Assembly (NCBI RefSeq): GCF_002158865.1 | Contig: NZ_CP021455.1 | Coordinates: forward strand, 744,001-808,000 | Source of the DNA: Comamonas serinivorans | GTDB lineage: Bacteria; Pseudomonadota; Gammaproteobacteria; Burkholderiales; Burkholderiaceae_C | Direction of reading: 5' to 3' | Length of the DNA: 64,000 nucleotides | Part shown: one piece after another, positions 35,934-44,157 of the stretch | Layout of the letters: each line of letters opens with the position of its first letter | Position numbering within the stretch: position 1 is the first letter of the stretch | The notes under the pieces: generated by a model | The model's input: only the letters and a program-made list of their open reading frames with translations | Database searches by the model: none | What the model was told of the DNA's origin: nothing | Made by a program: the position numbers and the translations under genes

Positions 35934-35975
35934 TCAGCGGGAGTCCGTGTTGGCACGCAGCAGGCTGGAGGACAA
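35934..35975 (-). pseudogene. Remnant of a second acyl carrier protein gene (14 codons)
   Basis: On the minus strand a TTG at 35975 opens LSSSLLRANTDSR and then a stop. The intact ACP gene 1.6 kb away starts MSSSLLRAKT with nearly identical DNA, so this is the 5' stub of a duplicated ACP whose ATG has become TTG. It sits in the same position after an IPTL-CTERM gene as the intact ACP does, which shows that an IPTL+ACP unit was duplicated in tandem. Confidence 0.8.
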
Positions 35976-35995
35976 AGTTGGGCAGGCCCAGCGGC

Positions 35996-37198
35996 TCAGG
36001 CGCGACGGCGTGCGGGGCGCCGCCAGGCGGCGAACCCGGCCAGCAAGCTCCCCAGCAGCCCCAGGCCCCACGCACCCAGCGTGGGCACGGGCTGGGGTGT
36101 GGCAGGCATCACCACAGGCGGCACATCGAGCACCACCCGGAAGTCGATCACGTTGGTGGGGGTGGTGTCGGGGAAGGGGCCGGGCGAGTTCGGGGTGGCG
36201 ACCACGTTGGCGGTCGGACCCGCACCGACGATGACCAGGGGGGACGTCTGGATGAGGGTTGGCGTGCCGACGATGTCACCTGGATGGTTGGTGGGCGTGA
36301 TGGTGACCTGTGAGCCGGGCAGGATGTGGGGGATGGGTACGCTCACGGCGGTGCTGCCAGCCGGGATGGTGACGGTGAACGTGGTCGGCGTGCCGTAGGT
36401 GGCCTCGTAGCCCTCGCTGAGGGGGGCGTAGACGGTGTCGCCACCGGCATCTTGGAAGGTCTGCGGCGTCTCCGTGACGGTGAAGGTGATGGTGCTGTCG
36501 GTGGGCTGCGGATGGGTCAACTCGAACGCCACCGTGGCGGCCGTGGTCTTGGCGTTGACGAAGACGTTGGACGCGGTCGCGCTGCTGGCCGTGACGCTGC
36601 TCTCGATGGTGATATCCAGGGTGGCGTGATCTTCCTGAAAGATGACGCCCGTGTCCCAAACGGCTGGCAGCGAGCCGGTGAGGCTGTACCCATCGGTGGG
36701 GTCGGCGTTGGCGCTGACGTAGCGCACGTAGCCCGAATGGAGGGTGGTGGGAACGCTGAGGGATGGATCGATGCCTGAACCCGGGACGTAGGTGTACGCC
36801 AGGTACTCCAGCCGACACGTGGCGGGGTCCTCGGTGTCGGGCGTCACCGTCACCGCCACGGTCGACGGGCTGCTGAGCACCTGGGTGAACGCGACGAAGG
36901 CTTCGGTGGGGCTGCCAGACGGCAGGGCGTGCACGCCGCCGGCCGGGTTCATGCTGATGGTGCCGCCCGAACAGCTGATGCGGCCACCAAACAGGTTGCC
37001 GCTGGGGGGCGGCGAGGGGGGCATCCAGCTGAACACCGGCTCAGGCGGCGTGTCCAGGGTTTGCTGCGGGGTGAAGGTGATGGTCCAGGTGCCGGCCCAG
37101 GCGGCTTGCGCACTCAGCAACCCGGTCAGCAGCAAGGCGCGCACCAAGGGTTGGCTGGTGCGAAGCCGCGGCGGCAGTGCAGATCCAGAAGCGTTCAT
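35996..37198 (-). CDS. IPTL-CTERM surface protein, paralogue 1
   Basis: The 400-residue protein has a signal peptide (PLVRALLLTGLLSAQAAWAG) and a beta-strand-rich body with repeated ITFTVTETPQT and TFTVTIPAGSTAVSVPIPHI type stretches that recall Ig-like or Calx-beta folds. It ends with VPTLGAWGLGLLGSLLAGFA and a basic tail (AWRRPARRRA). The ending fits the IPTL-CTERM sorting signal: a Pro-Thr-Leu motif, a hydrophobic helix and a cluster of arginines. Such tails are believed to direct proteins to processing at the cell envelope. It is a close paralogue of the protein at 37617-38837, and flanking DNA is also conserved. Partner genes suggest an acyl modification, but that is inference. Confidence 0.83.
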   Translation of the reverse strand: MNASGSALPPRLRTSQPLVRALLLTGLLSAQAAWAGTWTITFTPQQTLDTPPEPVFSWMPPSPPPSGNLFGGRISCSGGTISMNPAGGVHALPSGSPTEAFVAFTQVLSSPSTVAVTVTPDTEDPATCRLEYLAYTYVPGSGIDPSLSVPTTLHSGYVRYVSANADPTDGYSLTGSLPAVWDTGVIFQEDHATLDITIESSVTASSATASNVFVNAKTTAATVAFELTHPQPTDSTITFTVTETPQTFQDAGGDTVYAPLSEGYEATYGTPTTFTVTIPAGSTAVSVPIPHILPGSQVTITPTNHPGDIVGTPTLIQTSPLVIVGAGPTANVVATPNSPGPFPDTTPTNVIDFRVVLDVPPVVMPATPQPVPTLGAWGLGLLGSLLAGFAAWRRPARRRA

Positions 37199-37311
37199 GG
37201 GGTCTCCCTTTTGCATGCCAACGAGGGGCAGTCCATCGGTCGATCGGGGCTGTGCAACGTGGTGCACCTCCATTCCGACCCGGCGCGCGCTGTCCATCGC
37301 GGCCGTTGCCG

Positions 37312-37560
37312 TCAGTCCGAGATGTTCAGCGGTTGGCCATCCAGCATCCTGGCCACGTCGCGCACGGTGCGCAGCTGCAGCAGGTCCATCACGTCCGCTT
37401 CGGCGCCGATGGCCTTCTCGATCTCGATCACGATGCCCTCGAACATCAGGCTGTCGACATCGCGCAGGTCCCCCACGTCCGCATCGTCGTCGATGTGATC
37501 CACCGGGATCAGCAGGCAATGGGACAACAGCGTTTTGGCGCGCAGCAGGCTGGAGGACAT
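37312..37560 (-). CDS. Free-standing acyl carrier protein
   Basis: The 82-residue acidic helical protein carries the phosphopantetheine attachment motif in GDLRDVDSLMFEGIVIEIEK, with the serine at position 37. The surrounding helix pattern (MSSSLLRAKTLLSHCLLIPV at the start, LLQLRTVRDVARMLDGQ at the end) is that of a type II ACP. It is clearly different from the housekeeping acpP at 55337. It lies between two IPTL-CTERM genes and upstream of a P450 and a fatty-acyl-AMP ligase, so it is the likely acceptor of the activated acyl chain. A 14-codon stub of a second copy lies at 35934-35975. Confidence 0.88.
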   Translation of the reverse strand: MSSSLLRAKTLLSHCLLIPVDHIDDDADVGDLRDVDSLMFEGIVIEIEKAIGAEADVMDLLQLRTVRDVARMLDGQPLNISD

Positions 37561-37616
37561 GGTCAGGCAGGGCAAGCGGTGCCCGGCCGACCTTGCGGGT
37601 GTTCCGGGCGTGGGGT

Positions 37617-38837
37617 TCAGGAGCGACGGTGGGTGGGGCGCCGCCAGGCGGCGAACCCAGCCAGCAGTGTACCCAGCAGCCCCAGGCCCCACTCGCCCAG
37701 CGTGGGCACGGGCTTGGGGGTGGTGGGCGGCGTCACCACGGGCGGCACATCGAGCACCACCTGGAAGTCGATCACGTTGGTGGGCACCGTGGTCGTGAAA
37801 GGCCCGGCGGTGTCCGGGGTGGCCACCACGTTGGTCAGGGGAAATGGGTCTGGGCCGGCGGTGGCAAGGGGCAGGGGCGAAGTCTTGACCAGGATGGGGG
37901 TGCCCACGATGCCACCGGGGTAGTCCGTGGGCGTGATGGTGACCTCCGAGCCGGGCAGGATGTTGGGGATGGGCACGCTCACGGTGGTGCTGCCGGCCGG
38001 GATGGTGACGGTGATCGTGGTCGGTGTGCCGTACGTGGGTTGGTAGCCATCGGCGCCGGGGTCGTAGACGGTGTTGCCACCATCGTCTTCGTAGGTCTGC
38101 GGCGTCTCTTGAACGGTGAAGGTGATGGTGCTGTCGGTCGGCTGCGGGTTGGTCAACTCGAAGGCCACGGTGGCGGACGTGGTCTTGGCGTTGACGAACA
38201 CGTTGGATGTGGCCGTGCCACTGTCGGTGATGCCCACGGGGGCAATGCCGGTCGTGATGGTGTTGGCATCGAGGAAATTGGGGTTTTCCTGGAAGAAGCC
38301 GCCACTCGTTGCGTTTGCAGGCAGTGTGGTGTCCAGGCTGTAGTTCGTGCCATCGAAGATCGCCCCGATGAGCCGCACGTAGCCGTCGTGAACGGTGCTG
38401 GGCACATTCCACATGGGGGGATTGCCCGATGTCTCATCGAAGCTTTGGACGCTGGGGTTCAAACGGCAGTTGGCGGTGCCGCCCGCCGTGTCGGGCGTCA
38501 CCGTCACCGCCACCGTCGATGGTGCGGTGAAGATGTTGGCGAACTCGACGAATGCCTGATCGGTGGCGAAGGGAACAGCGAACACCCCGTTGGCGGGATT
38601 CACCGCAATGGTGCCGCCGGAGCAGGTGATGGTGCCGCCAAACCGGGTGCCGGCCGGGGGCGTCCAGCTGAACACGGGCTCAGGCGGCGTGTCCAGGGTT
38701 TGCTGCGGGGTGAAGGTGAGGTTCCAGGTGCCGGCCCAAACGCCTTGCGCACTCAGCAACCCGACCAGAAGCAAGGAGCGCACCAAGGGTTGGCTGGTGC
38801 GAAGCCGCGGCGGCAGTGAAGATCCTGAAGCGTTCAT
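37617..38837 (-). CDS. IPTL-CTERM surface protein, paralogue 2
   Basis: The 406-residue protein starts MNASGSSLPPRLRTSQPLVR with a signal peptide ending GVWAG. It has the same beta-rich body as its neighbour (TSATVAFELTNPQPTDSTIT, PTTITVTIPAGSTTVSVPIP) and ends VPTLGEWGLGLLGTLLAGFA plus AWRRPTHRRS, an IPTL-CTERM type tail. Its first 36 residues differ from paralogue 1 at only a few positions, while the middle is more diverged. Two or more cysteines in the N-terminal region (ITCSGGTI, ANCRLNP) are shared by both and could form a disulfide. It is the first gene of the cluster in transcription order, so the main promoter should lie between it and the norR gene. Confidence 0.83.
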   Translation of the reverse strand: MNASGSSLPPRLRTSQPLVRSLLLVGLLSAQGVWAGTWNLTFTPQQTLDTPPEPVFSWTPPAGTRFGGTITCSGGTIAVNPANGVFAVPFATDQAFVEFANIFTAPSTVAVTVTPDTAGGTANCRLNPSVQSFDETSGNPPMWNVPSTVHDGYVRLIGAIFDGTNYSLDTTLPANATSGGFFQENPNFLDANTITTGIAPVGITDSGTATSNVFVNAKTTSATVAFELTNPQPTDSTITFTVQETPQTYEDDGGNTVYDPGADGYQPTYGTPTTITVTIPAGSTTVSVPIPNILPGSEVTITPTDYPGGIVGTPILVKTSPLPLATAGPDPFPLTNVVATPDTAGPFTTTVPTNVIDFQVVLDVPPVVTPPTTPKPVPTLGEWGLGLLGTLLAGFAAWRRPTHRRS

Positions 38838-38987
38838 GGCATGCAAAAGGGTTACACAAATGAGGGCCAGTCTATCGGCTAATCGTGTGTGTGCAACTTT
38901 TTGCATCCCATGCGATCGCACGCCGGTTTCACGGACCCTGCGCCGGGACGACGCACAGGTCATCCGGAATTGTTGCTGTATCTTGTG

Positions 38988-39037
38988 GGGTATGGCGGTG
39001 TTGCTGATGACCATGAATCGGTCATCAAGGTATACCC
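38988..39037. repeat. 50-bp palindromic element, copy 11
   Basis: Outer arms TGGGGTAT and ATACCCCA (8 bp, one base beyond the core on each side) and inner arms TGATGACC and GGTCATCA (8 bp) are perfectly complementary. The inner arm sequence is unlike the common CCGTT, a clear compensatory variant. It lies upstream of IPTL-CTERM paralogue 2 and 82 bases after the norR stop. Confidence 0.9.
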
Positions 39038-39119
39038 CATTCATGCATGTTCGCCCAGTGAGCAGCTTGCCGCCCTGTGACCTTCACCAGCGGGCTGTCG
39101 CCAGAGTTGCGGCCATGCA

Positions 39120-40733
39120 TCACATCGCGCGCTTGGGCAGCGGCAGGTCCAGCCGGTTGGCCAGGCGAACGAGGTTGGCGCGGTCCAACCCCAGGGCGCG
39201 GGCCGTGGCGGCGACGTTGCCGGCCTGCGCGTCCAGCGCGCGGGTGATGAGCTGGCGCTGGAAGTCGTCCACGGCGCGGCGCAGGTCGGTCGGTGGCGCG
39301 GGCGAGGGGCCCACAGACGGGGGCACGGGCTCGTCCGGGTGGCCGGCCGGGTTGGCCGGGTGACTGGACGGTGTGGGCAGGTCCAGGTCGGCTTCGGTCA
39401 GCGTGACGATGCCGCTGGCCGGCGCGTTGCCCAACGGCGCCAGGGCCTGGCGTTGCTGCCGGTGGCTGGCCTTGAGCGCCGCGCGCGCCATCACGAACTC
39501 CAGCTCGCGCACGTTGCCGGGCCAGCGGTGCGCCAGCAGGGCCGCATGCGCCAGCGGCGACAGGCGCAGCCCGCGCATGCCCATGCGGCGGCGGTTGTCT
39601 TCGGTGAAGCGGCCGGCCAGCAACAGCACGTCGCGTTCGCGCTCGCGCAGCGGCGGCACGTGCAAGGGGTAGGCGCTCAGGCGGTGGTAGAGGTCGGCGC
39701 GAAAGCGGCCGGCCTTGACCTCGGCCGCCAGGTCGCGGTTGGTGGCCGCCACCAGGCGCACGTCCACGTGGTGTTCGCGGTCCGAGCCCACGCGCTGCAG
39801 CTGGCCGTTCTGCAGCGCGCGCAGCAGCTTGGCCTGCACCACCAGCGGCAGCTCGCCCACCTCGTCGAGGAACAGCGTGCCGCCGTGGGCCATGGCGAAC
39901 TTGCCCTGGCGATCGCCCACGGCGCCCGAAAACGCGCCGCGCACGTGACCGAACAGCTCGCTTTCGACCAGGTGCTCGGGCAGGGCTGCGCAGTTCACGA
40001 TGACCAGCGGCTTGTCGGCGCGGCCTGAGCGCGCGTGCAGGCGCTGCACGGTGAGCTCCTTGCCGACGCCGGTTTCGCCCGTGACCAGCACCGTGAGTTC
40101 GCTTGGCGCCACGAGGTCGATCTCGGCCAGCATGTGCTGCATGGCCGGGCTCTGGCCCACGATGTCGCGCTGCGCGGCATGGGACTGCCGGTAGGCCTCG
40201 GCGTACGCGTCGGCGCGCTGGCGTTCGGCCTCGGCCGAGCGGCTGAGTTGCTGCATGCGCTCGGCGGCCACCACCGTGGCGGCGGCCAGGCTGGCGTACA
40301 GGTCCAGCCGACGCACGTGTTCGGGGGTGAAGCGGCCCGCATCCAGCGCGTCGAGCGTCAACAGGCCCCAGGTGGCGTCGCCCACGCGCAAGGCGCTGCC
40401 CATGCAGTCGTGCACGGCCAGCTGCACGTCGTCGCCTTCGACCAGGCCGTCGTAGGGATCGGGCAGGTCGCAGCCAGCAGGAAAGCGCCAGGCTTGGGGA
40501 CTGGCCAGCAGCTGCTGCAGGCGCGGGTGTTCGGACACGGCGAAGCGCCGGCCCAGGGTGTCGGGGCTCAGCCCCTGGACGGCGACGGGTTGCAGCACCT
40601 CGCCGTCCAGGCGCAGCAGCGCGACGGCGTCGCACGGCACCAGGCGGCGAAGGGTCTGCAGCAGCCGCTGGTAGCGCAGCTCCGCGGGCAGGGCGTGGGC
40701 TAGGTCGGCCACCAGCGGGGCGATGGCTTCCAT
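39120..40733 (-). CDS. norR: NorR-type sigma-54 activator of nitric-oxide detoxification
   Basis: The 537-residue protein has an N-terminal GAF domain (about 1-170) that in NorR senses nitric oxide through a non-heme iron. The central AAA+ ATPase has Walker A VTGETGVGKE near 210, the sigma-54 loop GAFSGA near 265, Walker B GTLFLDEVGELP near 285 and RWPGNVREL near 415. A Fis-type helix-turn-helix closes it (NVAATARALGLDRANLVRLA). The loop is GAFSGA instead of the usual GAFTGA. It is divergent from hmp, and a sigma-54 promoter lies between them, so it almost certainly activates hmp. The ATG at 40733 is chosen; a GTG at 40763 is an alternative. Confidence 0.92.
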   Translation of the reverse strand: MEAIAPLVADLAHALPAELRYQRLLQTLRRLVPCDAVALLRLDGEVLQPVAVQGLSPDTLGRRFAVSEHPRLQQLLASPQAWRFPAGCDLPDPYDGLVEGDDVQLAVHDCMGSALRVGDATWGLLTLDALDAGRFTPEHVRRLDLYASLAAATVVAAERMQQLSRSAEAERQRADAYAEAYRQSHAAQRDIVGQSPAMQHMLAEIDLVAPSELTVLVTGETGVGKELTVQRLHARSGRADKPLVIVNCAALPEHLVESELFGHVRGAFSGAVGDRQGKFAMAHGGTLFLDEVGELPLVVQAKLLRALQNGQLQRVGSDREHHVDVRLVAATNRDLAAEVKAGRFRADLYHRLSAYPLHVPPLRERERDVLLLAGRFTEDNRRRMGMRGLRLSPLAHAALLAHRWPGNVRELEFVMARAALKASHRQQRQALAPLGNAPASGIVTLTEADLDLPTPSSHPANPAGHPDEPVPPSVGPSPAPPTDLRRAVDDFQRQLITRALDAQAGNVAATARALGLDRANLVRLANRLDLPLPKRAM

Positions 40734-40793
40734 GACAGAAGGGGCTTGGACGGGGCAGGTCACTTGGACTTTGACGGCGGTGTGGAGTGTGTC

Positions 40794-40824
40794 AAATCGA
40801 CATGATGCTTGGACCTGTCGATTT
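40794..40824. promoter_or_regulatory. Candidate NorR-binding inverted repeat
   Basis: AAATCGACA (40794-40802) and TGTCGATTT (40816-40824) are perfect inverted 9-base arms. They lie about 30-60 bases upstream of the hmp sigma-54 promoter, the usual place for an enhancer site. I infer NorR binding from position; the arms do not exactly match the published NorR core. Confidence 0.5.
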
Positions 40825-40854
40825 CAAGAGGCTTGATTTTTAAGGTCTTTTTTC

Positions 40855-40870
40855 TGGCACGCCTTGTGCA
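40855..40870 (+). promoter_or_regulatory. Sigma-54 promoter of hmp
   Basis: TGGCACGCCTTGTGCA matches the -24/-12 consensus: GG and GC are separated by the required distance and TGGCAC is exact. It is 37 bases upstream of the hmp ATG and faces it. Confidence 0.85.
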
Positions 40871-40907
40871 ATGTCAAACGCATTGCAACTCACCCCAGGA
40901 CGTTTCC

Positions 40908-42101
40908 ATGCTGACCGACCGCCAACGCGACCTCATCAAGGCCACCGTGCCCCTGCTCGAATCGGGGGGCGAGGCCCTGACCACGCACTTCTACCAGGGC
41001 ATGTTCGCGCGCTACCCGCAGGTGAAAACGTTGTTCAACCAGACCCACCAGGCCGCCGGCACGCAACCGCGCGCGCTGGCCAACAGCGTGCTGATGTACG
41101 CCAGGAACATCGACCGGCTGGAGAACCTGGGTCCGTTGGCGGCGCAGATCGTCAACAAGCATGTGGCGCTGCAGATCCTGCCCGAGCACTACCCCATCGT
41201 CGGCGAATGCCTGCTGCGCGCCATGCGCGAGGTGCTGGGCGCCGAGATCGCCACCGACGAGGTGATCGACGCCTGGGGCGCGGCCTACCAGCAGCTGGCC
41301 GACATCCTCATCGGTGCCGAGGCCCAGGTGTACGACGCGCTGGCCGCGGCGCCCGGCGGCTGGCGCGGCGGCCGGGCCTTCCGCGTGGCGCGCAAGCAGG
41401 TCGAGAGCCGCGAGATCACCTCGTTTTACCTGGTGCCCGTGGATGGCGGCGCGGTGCTGCGCCACCAGCCTGGCCAATACATCGGCCTGCGCCTGAACGT
41501 GGACGGTCAGGACCTGCGCCGCAACTACTCGCTGTCGGCCGCCGCCGATGGCCGGGGGCTGCGCATCAGCGTCAAGCGCGAGCCCGGCGGCGTGGCCTCG
41601 GGCTTCCTGCATGAACGCGTGCACGAAGGCGACGAGCTCGAGGTCTTTCCGCCGGCCGGCGAGTTCGTGCTGCGCGAGGGCGACGGCCCGGTGGCCTTCG
41701 TCAGCGGCGGCGTCGGCATCACGCCCACGCTGGCCATGGCCGAGGTGGCGTTGCAGGCCGGGCGGCCGGTGACCTTCATCCACTATGCGCGCAACGCCCA
41801 GGTGCACGCGTTTGGCGAGCAGCTGCGCCAGTGGCGCGAGCGGTTTCCCCAGCTCAAGGCCTGGGTGGTGTACGAAGACGGTCAGCCCGAGGGCGCCGAG
41901 CCGGCCACCCCGCCAGATGCCCTGGGCCGTCCCACGCGCGAGCAGCTGCAGGCCTGGCTGCCCGACACCGACACGCTGCACGCCTACGTGCTGGGCCCCA
42001 AGCCCTTCATGGCACAGGTCAAGCGCGACCTGCGCGCGCTGGGGGTGGCCGATGCGCGCAGCCACCACGAGTTCTTCGGGCCTGCCGAGGCGCTGGCCTG
42101 A
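40908..42101 (+). CDS. hmp: Flavohemoprotein (nitric oxide dioxygenase)
   Basis: The 397-residue enzyme oxidises nitric oxide to nitrate using oxygen and NAD(P)H. The globin domain (1-140) has FYQGMFARYPQVKTLFNQTH and the heme-binding histidine region VNKHVALQILPEHYPIVGEC. The FAD domain has RHQPGQYIGLRLNVDGQDLR and RRNYSLSAAADGRGLRISVK. The NAD domain has FVSGGVGITPTLAMAEVALQ near 268, and the chain ends SHHEFFGPAEAL. All key motifs are complete. Expression should be driven by NorR and sigma-54 from the promoter at 40855. The ATG at 40908 is the family start; an upstream in-frame reading crosses the promoter and is rejected. Confidence 0.96.
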   Translation: MLTDRQRDLIKATVPLLESGGEALTTHFYQGMFARYPQVKTLFNQTHQAAGTQPRALANSVLMYARNIDRLENLGPLAAQIVNKHVALQILPEHYPIVGECLLRAMREVLGAEIATDEVIDAWGAAYQQLADILIGAEAQVYDALAAAPGGWRGGRAFRVARKQVESREITSFYLVPVDGGAVLRHQPGQYIGLRLNVDGQDLRRNYSLSAAADGRGLRISVKREPGGVASGFLHERVHEGDELEVFPPAGEFVLREGDGPVAFVSGGVGITPTLAMAEVALQAGRPVTFIHYARNAQVHAFGEQLRQWRERFPQLKAWVVYEDGQPEGAEPATPPDALGRPTREQLQAWLPDTDTLHAYVLGPKPFMAQVKRDLRALGVADARSHHEFFGPAEALA

Positions 42102-42125
42102 CGCGGCTGGCTGTCAAATTGAATG

Positions 42126-42175
42126 GGGTATGGGTGTTCTTCCGATGTAAATTTAATCGGTCTGGACTCATACCC
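42126..42175. repeat. 50-bp palindromic element, copy 12
   Basis: Outer arms GGGTATG and CATACCC, with partial matching beyond (AATG / CAATT). The inner arms CCGAT and ATCGG are again a matched variant. It lies in the 400-base gap between the convergent hmp and amn; the rest of the gap (42180-42500) shows no gene. Confidence 0.88.
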
Positions 42176-42501
42176 AATTTCCGCATGGGGTCGTGTGGTC
42201 GACGCGGGTGGCCAGCCGCCCCCAGCTTGCGCACCGCTGTCCGTGAGGCTTGGCGCGAAGGGTGGCCAGCCCCACGACGCCCTGGGCGGTCAGTACAACT
42301 TCGGCAGCTTCGTTCTGGCTGCTTCGTGCCAAGCCGCGGCCCACCGCGTGAGCGGTGACGCACCCGCGGCTGCGATGGGTGACATCTGCCGAGAGCTGGG
42401 GTGAGGCGGGTGCGCAGTCTGGCGAGATCGGGCGTGCCGGCCCCACGACCGGCTCAGGCACGGGCCTCGCCTGCAGCAGGCATCCCCGGCTGTCGCAACA
42501 G

Positions 42502-43995
42502 CTACTGGAACGCCACCTCGGCAAAGCTGCGCAGCTTGCGGCTGTGCAGGTGCGCGGTGCCGCCTTCGCGCAGCAGCTCCATGGCGCGGATGCCGATCTG
42601 CAGGTGCTGGTTCACGCGTTCGCGGTAGAAGTGGTTGGCCATGCCGGGCAGCTTGATTTCGCCGTGCAGTGGCTTGTCCGACACGCACAGCAAGGTGCCA
42701 TAAGGCACGCGGAAGCGAAAGCCGTTGGCGGCGATGGTGGCGCTTTCCATGTCCAGCGCCACCGCGCGCGATTGCGAGAAGCGCCGCTCGGCCTGGTTGT
42801 CCGAGAGCAGCTCCCAGTTGCGGTTGTCGGTGCTGGCCACGGTGCCCGTGCGCATGATGCGCTTGAGCGCGGCGCCCGTGGTGTGCGTGACCTGCTCCAC
42901 GGCGTGTTCCAGCGCGAGCTGGATTTCGGACAGCGCCGGCAGCGGGATCCACAGCGGCAGGTCTTCGTCCAGCACGTGGTCTTCGCGCACGTAGGCGTGG
43001 GCCAGCACGTAGTCGCCCAGCTGCTGGCTGCTGCGCAGGCCGGCGCAGTGGCCCAGCATGACCCAGGCGTGCGGCCGCAGCACGGCGATGTGGTCGGTGA
43101 TGGTCTTGGCGTTGGCCGGGCCCACGCCGATGTTCACCATGGTGATGCCGCTGCCGTCGGGGCGCTTGAGGTGGTAGGCCGGCATCTGCGGCAGCCGCAC
43201 CGGGGTGGCCGTGTCGGGTTCCTGCGTCGGGTCGACCAGGTCCACGCGCGGCAGCACGCGGTTGCCGGGCTGCACAAAGGCCTGGTAAGCGCTGTCGGGC
43301 TGGGCCATCTCGGCTTCGCCCAGGGCGATGAACTCGTCGATGTAGAACTGGTAGTTGGTGAACAGGATGAAGTTCTGAAAGTGCTCGGGCGAGGTGCCCG
43401 TGTAGTGGCGCAGCCGGTGCAGCGAGTAGTCGACCCGCGGCGCCGTGAACAGCGACAGCGGCTTGGCTGCACCCGGCGCCAGGCGCAGCGTGCCGTTGGC
43501 GATGCCGTCGTCCATGGCGGCCAGGTCGGGCATGTCGAAGCGCTCGCCCATGCGCCGGCGCTGCTCGGCCGTCATGCTGGTCTCGAACACGTCGTCGTCG
43601 CCCAGGATGAAGGGCAGCGGGATGGGCTGGCTGCTGGTGCCCACCTCCAGCGTGCCGCCGTGGTTGTGGAGCAGCATCTGGAACTGCTCGAGGTTGTAGC
43701 GGCCGAACAGGTCGGGCCGGGTCAGCGTGGTTTCGTAGTGGCCGGCCTCGGCGACGAAGCCGAAGGCCGGGCCCGATTCGGGGTGCACCGCGTGGCGCAC
43801 CAGCATGCGCACCAAGGGGTAGTGGGCGCGCACGCGCTGCAGCGGCTGCGTGGGCAGCTCGGGCGTGTTCACATGCTGCACCAGGGCCTGGCGCAGGTGG
43901 GCCACGCCTTCGGTGTAGATGCGCTGCGCCTGGGCGAGGGCGTCCTGGGCGTTGTGGAACGAGGCGGGGGCGATGAAGTCGGGCAGCAGGGACAT
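42502..43995 (-). CDS. amn: AMP nucleosidase
   Basis: The 497-residue enzyme cleaves AMP to adenine and ribose 5-phosphate and helps regulate the adenylate pool. The N-terminal domain (1-175) has VRMLVRHAVHPESGPAFGFV and ETTLTRPDLFGRYNLEQFQM. The catalytic phosphorylase-like domain has ITMVNIGVGPANAKTITDHI near 290, WVMLGHCAGLRSSQQLGDYV near 315 and ALDMESATIAANGFRFRVPY near 425, with the purine-binding glutamate in DMES. It ends with REGGTAHLHSRKLRSFAEVA. Length and motifs match the proteobacterial enzyme. It diverges from the YbaN gene across 152 bases that include copy 13. Confidence 0.95.
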   Translation of the reverse strand: MSLLPDFIAPASFHNAQDALAQAQRIYTEGVAHLRQALVQHVNTPELPTQPLQRVRAHYPLVRMLVRHAVHPESGPAFGFVAEAGHYETTLTRPDLFGRYNLEQFQMLLHNHGGTLEVGTSSQPIPLPFILGDDDVFETSMTAEQRRRMGERFDMPDLAAMDDGIANGTLRLAPGAAKPLSLFTAPRVDYSLHRLRHYTGTSPEHFQNFILFTNYQFYIDEFIALGEAEMAQPDSAYQAFVQPGNRVLPRVDLVDPTQEPDTATPVRLPQMPAYHLKRPDGSGITMVNIGVGPANAKTITDHIAVLRPHAWVMLGHCAGLRSSQQLGDYVLAHAYVREDHVLDEDLPLWIPLPALSEIQLALEHAVEQVTHTTGAALKRIMRTGTVASTDNRNWELLSDNQAERRFSQSRAVALDMESATIAANGFRFRVPYGTLLCVSDKPLHGEIKLPGMANHFYRERVNQHLQIGIRAMELLREGGTAHLHSRKLRSFAEVAFQ

Positions 43996-44107
43996 GGCGG
44001 CATTTTGACCAGGGTTTGTGTCCCCATCGGCCCACGGGGGCGCTGCCGCCGGTACAGTGGCACGCTTCGCGCCTGCCCTCGGCGGCGATCAGTCGCCAAT
44101 CTGATGG

Positions 44108-44157
44108 CAGTATGGGCTTGTTTGCGTTCAACATTGAACGCCAATCGATGGATACTC
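44108..44157. repeat. 50-bp palindromic element, copy 13
   Basis: Outer arms AGTAT and ATACT. The inner arms GCGTTCAA and TTGAACGC are perfect over 8 bp around a two-base loop. The annotated ATG of the following gene (44148) lies inside the right half of the element. Confidence 0.85.
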
